A stretch of 19,079 bases of DNA from positions 1 through 19,079 of the forward strand of contig CAJMMY010000005.1 in the NCBI GenBank assembly GCA_905214605.1, read 5' to 3'. The notes beneath the pieces were generated by a model. That model ran no database searches and had not been told where the DNA came from. It saw only the letters and a program-made list of their open reading frames with translations. A program made the translations under genes and the position numbers. The stretch comes from an uncultured bacterium (GTDB lineage Bacteria; Bacillota_A; Clostridia; Oscillospirales; Oscillospiraceae). Below, piece by piece: positions 15,587 to 19,079 of this stretch (its first letter is position 1; the number at the start of each line of letters is the position of its first letter).

Positions 15587-16276
15587 ATGCTCTACGCAAT
15601 TGTTGCGGTGCTGGCCCTGCTGTTGGACCAGGCTGTGAAATATTACGTAACCTTGCAGATTGACCTGAACACCGGCGTGCAGCCGCTGATTCCCAAAGTG
15701 GTCAGTCTGATGAACATTCATAACACCGGCGCGGCATTCAGTATGTTTTCCGGCGGCGGCGCCCGTTGGCTGTTTGTGATTCTGGCGGTGGCCATCACCA
15801 TTGCGGTGGTGTGGGCTTTGGCAAAGCAGAAGGTAAAATCCCCGCTGGCTCGCTGGATGCTGGTTCTGGTAGCCGCCGGCGCACTGGGCAATGCCATTGA
15901 CCGGGCGCTGTACGGTTATGTGGTGGATATGTTCAAGCTGGAATTCTGGAAGAACTTTGCTGTGTTCAACGTGGCGGATATTTTCATCACCGTGCCCGGT
16001 GTAATTTTGTGCATTGCCATCTGCCTGCAGCCGGAAGACGAGGAGAAATCCACGAAATTTGTGCTGTCCTCCCGGAAAAAATCCGTGAAGCCCCTGAAAA
16101 TGGAGCCGAAAGCGGAGCCGGAAACGGCATACGAGAATCCCTTTGTCCCGGCAGAACCCGCTGGGGCGCCGAAACAGGCGGAAACGCCTGCGGCAGAATC
16201 TCAGCCGAAGGAGAAAACGGCGGAAGAACAGTTGGCCGGCTTGACGGTGGACGATATTCTGAAAGAGCTGAAATAA
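15587..16276 (+). CDS. lspA: Lipoprotein signal peptidase with C-terminal extension
   Basis: Signal peptidase II, an inner-membrane aspartyl protease, removes the signal peptide of lipoproteins after lipidation. The core (residues 1–148) has four membrane segments and the family boxes LLLDQAVKYYV, NIHNTGAAFSMF, AGALGNAIDR with catalytic D105, YVVDMF, and FNVADIFI with catalytic D131. The usual family length is about 150–170 residues. This protein has 229, with a hydrophilic tail of about 80 residues (about 149–229), first Lys/Ser-rich and then Pro/Glu/Ala-rich, ending in LTVDDILKELK. With normal LspA topology the tail is cytoplasmic. The ATG at 15587 has AAGGAG six bases upstream. The stop overlaps the start of the next gene (TAATG), so the two are translationally coupled. 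Confidence 0.94.
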   Translation: MLYAIVAVLALLLDQAVKYYVTLQIDLNTGVQPLIPKVVSLMNIHNTGAAFSMFSGGGARWLFVILAVAITIAVVWALAKQKVKSPLARWMLVLVAAGALGNAIDRALYGYVVDMFKLEFWKNFAVFNVADIFITVPGVILCIAICLQPEDEEKSTKFVLSSRKKSVKPLKMEPKAEPETAYENPFVPAEPAGAPKQAETPAAESQPKEKTAEEQLAGLTVDDILKELK

Positions 16277-17193
16277 TGGAACTGACAATCATTACCGCCG
16301 AAGTGTCCGGCCCCCGGGTGGACGCGTGGCTGTCGGAGCAGGTGCCGGGTCTGACCCGGTCTGCGGCGCAGCGGCTGTTGGCGGAGGGACAGGTCACCCG
16401 GGACGGGGTGGCTGTGAAGAAAAATGAAAAAATCACCGCGGGCAACGTGTATACCCTGGTGATGAACGAGGCGGTGGACGTGCCGCTGGTGGCCCAGAAC
16501 ATTCCCTTGGACGTGGTGTACGAGGACGAGGACGTCATCGTGGTAAACAAACCCCGGGGCATGGTGGTGCACCCGGCGCCCGGCCACCCCATGGGCACGT
16601 TGGTGAACGCGCTGATGTACCATTGCGGGGATTCTCTGTCCGGCGTGGGCGGCGCTAAGCGCCCCGGGATTGTCCACCGCATTGACAAGGACACCTCCGG
16701 ATTGATTATCGCGGCAAAAAACGATATGGCCCATCTGGCGCTGTCGGCGCAGCTGGCGGACCGGAGTCTGAGCCGGGTGTATGAGGCCGTGGCTGTGGGC
16801 AATTTCCGGGAAGACAGCGGCACGGTGGACGCACCCATCGGCCGTCACCCCAACGAGCGGAAGAAAATGGCGGTGATTGCCCAGAATTCCCGCCCGGCGG
16901 TGACCCATTGGCAGGTGATTGCCCGGTATCGGGGCTATACCCATATCCGCTGCAAGCTGGAAACCGGCCGAACCCATCAGATTCGGGTCCACATGGCATA
17001 TCTCGGCCATCCGCTGTTGGGGGACGAGGTATACGGCCATGCCAAGCTGCCGGAAAAGGGTCTGACGGGGCAGTGTCTCCATGCCCGGGAGCTGAAGTTT
17101 ATCCACCCCCGCACCGGGGAGCAGATTCATCTGGAAACGGAGCTGCCGGACTATTTCCAAGACGTACTGCATCGTCTGGGCAATGAAATTTAA
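16276..17193 (+). CDS. RluD-family 23S rRNA pseudouridine synthase
   Basis: A 305-residue RluA/RluD-family enzyme that converts uridines to pseudouridine, probably in 23S rRNA. The N-terminal S4 RNA-binding domain is seen as PRVDAWLSEQVPGLTRSAAQRLLAEGQVTRDG. The catalytic domain has VVNKPRGMVVHPAPGH, then HRIDKDTSGLIIAAK with the catalytic Asp in HRID, then SRVYEAV, DAPIGRHP, KLETGRTHQIRVHMAYLGHPLLGDEVYG and LHARELKFIHP. The S4 domain and these boxes fit the RluD subgroup best, but the exact target base cannot be read from sequence. Its ATG overlaps the lspA stop by one base, a conserved lspA-rluD pairing in Firmicutes. A strong terminator follows three bases after the stop. Confidence 0.94.
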   Translation: MELTIITAEVSGPRVDAWLSEQVPGLTRSAAQRLLAEGQVTRDGVAVKKNEKITAGNVYTLVMNEAVDVPLVAQNIPLDVVYEDEDVIVVNKPRGMVVHPAPGHPMGTLVNALMYHCGDSLSGVGGAKRPGIVHRIDKDTSGLIIAAKNDMAHLALSAQLADRSLSRVYEAVAVGNFREDSGTVDAPIGRHPNERKKMAVIAQNSRPAVTHWQVIARYRGYTHIRCKLETGRTHQIRVHMAYLGHPLLGDEVYGHAKLPEKGLTGQCLHARELKFIHPRTGEQIHLETELPDYFQDVLHRLGNEI

Positions 17194-17195
17194 GT

Positions 17196-17236
17196 AAAAA
17201 AATCCAACCTGTGAAAATTCACGGGTTGGATTTTTT
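17196..17236. terminator. Strong bidirectional hairpin terminator after rluD
   Basis: A 19-bp stem, with one T·G pair, runs from the A-run at 17197 to the T-run ending at 17236, with a two-base loop near 17216–17217. The GC core TCCAACC pairs with GGTTGGA, and six T follow on the plus strand; the complementary A-run makes it bidirectional. It ends ileS-lspA-rluD transcription. Confidence 0.93.
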
Positions 17237-17246
17237 ATGGTATAAT
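17218..17246 (+). promoter_or_regulatory. Extended -10 promoter overlapping the rluD terminator
   Basis: TTCACG (17218–17223; four of six matches to the -35 consensus), a 17-base spacer and TGG-TATAAT (17238–17246) form a strong extended -10 promoter. The -35 and most of the spacer lie in the 3' arm of the preceding terminator. It would drive the AT-rich CPBP gene with a leader of roughly 80 bases. Confidence 0.65.
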
Positions 17247-17332
17247 TTGAATACGAAAATTGAGCAACAAATCGGGAATTGGTTAAGTTGGTAGTAATTT
17301 TTTGCAATAATGAAGGTAAAGGAGAGAATCCT

Positions 17333-18172
17333 ATGAGTACAAGAAAGACGATAGGAGGGGCTTTGGGAGCCATCATTGTATTGATAGTAGCTCAAATATT
17401 AGCTCAGTTAGTGGCAAGTTTGTTTGTTTTGGTTAAAATTCCAGAAGGTATATGCAATATTATAGCAGGAATTATATATGTTGGATTAGCATTTGTTTTA
17501 ATTGAATTATTTTCAAAAAGACTACTTAAAATAAAAATAGAAAATTTGGGAATGCCAAAATTTTCAATTAAAGCTAAATGGATTATTGTAGGTGTATTAT
17601 TACCTGTGACAGTAATAGCGGTTTATCTTTTTTTCTTTTCTGGAAAGTACGTTTCTTCTGGAATGAATAGTAATCAGATTTTTTCAATACTGAGTGCTGG
17701 TATTGCTTTTACAGGCATAGCCGCTGGTTTTGTTGAAGAAATGGTTTTTCGAGGAGTTATTCTAAATCTGTTAAAAGAGAAATGGAATATTAAAGTAGCT
17801 GTATTAATTCCATCAGTTTTATTTGGATTCGTACATATTATAGGAATGGATTTTTCCATTGTAAGTAGCCTGTTGGTTCTTATTGCAGGAACAATGGTGG
17901 GAATAATGTTCTCAATGGTTGCTATTGAAAGTGGTTCTGTTTGGAACAGCGGAATTGTCCATTCACTTTGGAATATTTTAATTATTGGCGGCGGTTTATC
18001 AATAAGTGAAAAGGCAGATGAATATTCGGTTATGACATATGTACTTGATTCAAAAGACTTTGTTTTCACTGGTGGAGAATTTGGAATTGAATCATCAATT
18101 ATTGCACTATTAAGTTATGTTATAGTTACTTTAGCAGCAATCTGTATGATTAAGAAAAAAGCAAAAGTGTAA
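17333..18172 (+). CDS. CPBP-family intramembrane metalloprotease, AT-rich
   Basis: A 279-residue polytopic membrane protein with about eight hydrophobic segments, starting with GAIIVLIVAQILAQLVASLF. The CPBP motifs are complete: E135-E136 and R140 in VEEMVFRG, H168 in FGFVHI, and H210-x3-N214 in VHSLWN. It should be an active membrane protease or an Abi/bacteriocin-immunity-type protein; the substrate is unknown. The start has AAAGGAG about eight bases upstream. Codon use is strongly AT-biased (ATT, ATA, TTA, TTT, AAA), unlike every neighbour, and the gene stands alone between two hairpins with its own promoter. This points to recent acquisition from a low-GC donor. It is only distantly similar to the GC-rich CPBP gene at 7294–8028, sharing the family motifs. 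Confidence 0.88.
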   Translation: MSTRKTIGGALGAIIVLIVAQILAQLVASLFVLVKIPEGICNIIAGIIYVGLAFVLIELFSKRLLKIKIENLGMPKFSIKAKWIIVGVLLPVTVIAVYLFFFSGKYVSSGMNSNQIFSILSAGIAFTGIAAGFVEEMVFRGVILNLLKEKWNIKVAVLIPSVLFGFVHIIGMDFSIVSSLLVLIAGTMVGIMFSMVAIESGSVWNSGIVHSLWNILIIGGGLSISEKADEYSVMTYVLDSKDFVFTGGEFGIESSIIALLSYVIVTLAAICMIKKKAKV

Positions 18173-18237
18173 TAAGTATCAAAAAACAAACTCAAGATTG
18201 TCGAACGGATAAAACCCTTTTTGAAATTGGACATAAA

Positions 18238-18275
18238 CAAATCCTCCGTATGATCTGAACCATACGGAGGATTTG
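18238..18275. terminator. Bidirectional hairpin between the convergent CPBP and nadE genes
   Basis: A perfect 15-bp inverted repeat (18238–18252 with 18261–18275, loop ATCTGAAC) lies between two convergent genes. CTGTTTT follows on the plus strand, and the stem ends in a T-rich segment (TTTGTTTATG) on the minus strand. It probably terminates transcription from both sides. It lies about 50 bases past the nadE stop and 65 past the CPBP stop. Confidence 0.75.
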
Positions 18276-18323
18276 CTGTTTTACGCACACTTGTCTATTC
18301 GCAGGAGGGGTTTTTCGATTCCA

Positions 18324-19079
18324 TTACACACCGTACTGCTGTTCCAGTTCCGTTACTTCCATCAGCCAAAGGTTGGAAGAGGCGTCGCTGGGCATTCTCC
18401 AATCTCCCCGAGGAGAGAGAGTCACGGTGCCCACCTTGGGGCCGTCCGGCAGGCAGGAGCGCTTAAACTGCTGTGCAAAGAACCGGCGGTAGAAGGTATT
18501 TATCCACTTGTAGATCACCTTGTCCTCGTAAACTCCCGCGAAAGCGATCTTCGCCAGGCGGTAGATCTTCGCCGGATGATAACCGTAACGGAGAATATAA
18601 TAGAGGAAGAAATCGTGAAGCTCGTAAGGTCCGACCAGGTCCTCCGTCTTCTGGGAGATCTTTCCGTCCTCCGGCGGCAGAAGCTCCGGGCTCACCGGGG
18701 TATCGAGAACATCGTTGAGTACATCTGCCAGGGCCTTGTCGCCGCAGGTATCCGCGTAGTAGCGGACAAGATGACGAACAAGCGTCTTCGGAACAGACGC
18801 GTTCACGCCGTACATGGACATGTGGTCTCCGTTGTAGGTCGCCCAGCCAAGAGCCAGCTCAGACATATCTCCTGTTCCGATGACCATGCCGTTCGTCTTG
18901 TTCGCAAGGTCCATGAGGATCAGGGTGCGGTATCTTGCCTGGGAGTTCTCGTAAGTCACATCATGGATCGCCGGATCATGTCCGATATCCTCGAAGTGGG
19001 TGGAAACTGCTTTTCTGATATTTACTTCTTTTAACGTCGCGCCCAGCTTCTTTGTGAGTGTGACTGCGTTGTTGTAGGT
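18324..19079 (-). CDS. nadE: Glutamine-dependent NAD+ synthetase, C-terminal part (runs off window)
   Basis: The last 251 residues of an NAD+ synthetase, which amidates nicotinic acid adenine dinucleotide to NAD+ using ATP. The reading frame is open to the right edge, so the start is outside the window. Visible landmarks are TYNNAV at the edge, [61 protein letters not shown], and the C-terminal [13 protein letters not shown] and [13 protein letters not shown]. This C-terminal block is typical of the long (about 640-residue) enzymes with an N-terminal nitrilase glutaminase domain, so that domain is expected off the window. A GTG at 18959 is internal and is not a start. It converges on the AT-rich CPBP gene. 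Confidence 0.93.
   Translation of the reverse strand, partial: TYNNAVTLTKKLGATLKEVNIRKAVSTHFEDIGHDPAIHDVTYENSQARYRTLILMDLANKTNGMVIGTGDMSELALGWATYNGDHMSMYGVNASVPKTLVRHLVRYYADTCGDKALADVLNDVLDTPVSPELLPPEDGKISQKTEDLVGPYELHDFFLYYILRYGYHPAKIYRLAKIAFAGVYEDKVIYKWINTFYRRFFAQQFKRSCLPDGPKVGTVTLSPRGDWRMPSDASSNLWLMEVTELEQQYGV

Noticed and set aside
3122..17290. GTTAAGTTG repeated in three gaps (3122, 12619 and 17282)
   Set aside because: Three copies of a 9-base word sit in leaders of separate units, but their spacing to promoters differs and the flanks do not match. This is likely chance.
17310..17336. Eight-codon upstream frame (MKVKERIL) whose stop overlaps the AT-rich CPBP start
   Set aside because: It has no ribosome site of its own, and its 3' half is simply the ribosome site of the CPBP gene. 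It is too short to support as a leader peptide.
18324..18959. NAD+ synthetase read as a complete gene starting at the GTG at 18959
   Set aside because: The frame continues without a stop to the window edge, and the extra 40 residues match the family (TYNNAV and following), so the true start lies outside.

Overview
The window looks like the chromosome of a Gram-positive member of the Clostridia, most likely an Oscillospirales/Ruminococcaceae-type gut bacterium. The reasons are the GC-rich coding with heavy use of CGG, CCG, GCG and ATT codons, the DivIVA/SepF division genes, an endonuclease-type MutL, and the gene order hlyD-like – yggS – sepF – divIVA – ileS – lspA – rluD. This is an inference from content and order; no rRNA or tRNA gene is present to anchor it. 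Almost the whole window is conserved housekeeping sequence, and no gap without a gene exceeds 300 bases.

Left part, minus strand (1–3036): mutL followed 25 bases downstream by rfbA, closed by a clear intrinsic terminator at 81–110. A 17-bp inverted repeat lies at the extreme left. A 184-base divergent region (3037–3220) separates mutL from the plus-strand operon and holds back-to-back promoter candidates plus a structured leader.

Centre, plus strand (3221–12584): an apparent nine-gene operon, miaB – mutS – CPBP protease – miaA – hfq – HlyD-like adaptor – yggS – sepF – divIVA. It joins tRNA A37 modification (miaB, miaA), mismatch repair (mutS, with mutL divergent next door), RNA regulation (hfq) and cell division (sepF, divIVA). 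mutL, which commonly sits between mutS and miaA, is instead on the opposite strand, and a CPBP-family membrane protease occupies its usual place. A stem-loop with a T-run ends this unit before ileS.

Right-centre, plus strand (12713–17193): ileS, lspA and an RluD-family pseudouridine synthase. lspA and rluD are joined by a TAATG overlap, and a strong hairpin terminator follows. LspA carries an unusual cytoplasmic tail of about 80 residues.

Right end: a strikingly AT-rich, probably acquired CPBP-family protease gene (17333–18172) stands alone between two strong hairpins. Its likely extended -10 promoter overlaps the rluD terminator. The minus strand then holds the 3' part of a glutamine-dependent NAD+ synthetase gene that runs off the window.

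I found no CRISPR array, insertion sequence, phage or toxin–antitoxin module. The points most worth a second look are the AT-rich CPBP gene with its terminator-embedded promoter, the mutL/CPBP rearrangement, the HlyD-like protein inside the division cluster, the LspA tail, and the variant class I signatures of IleS.
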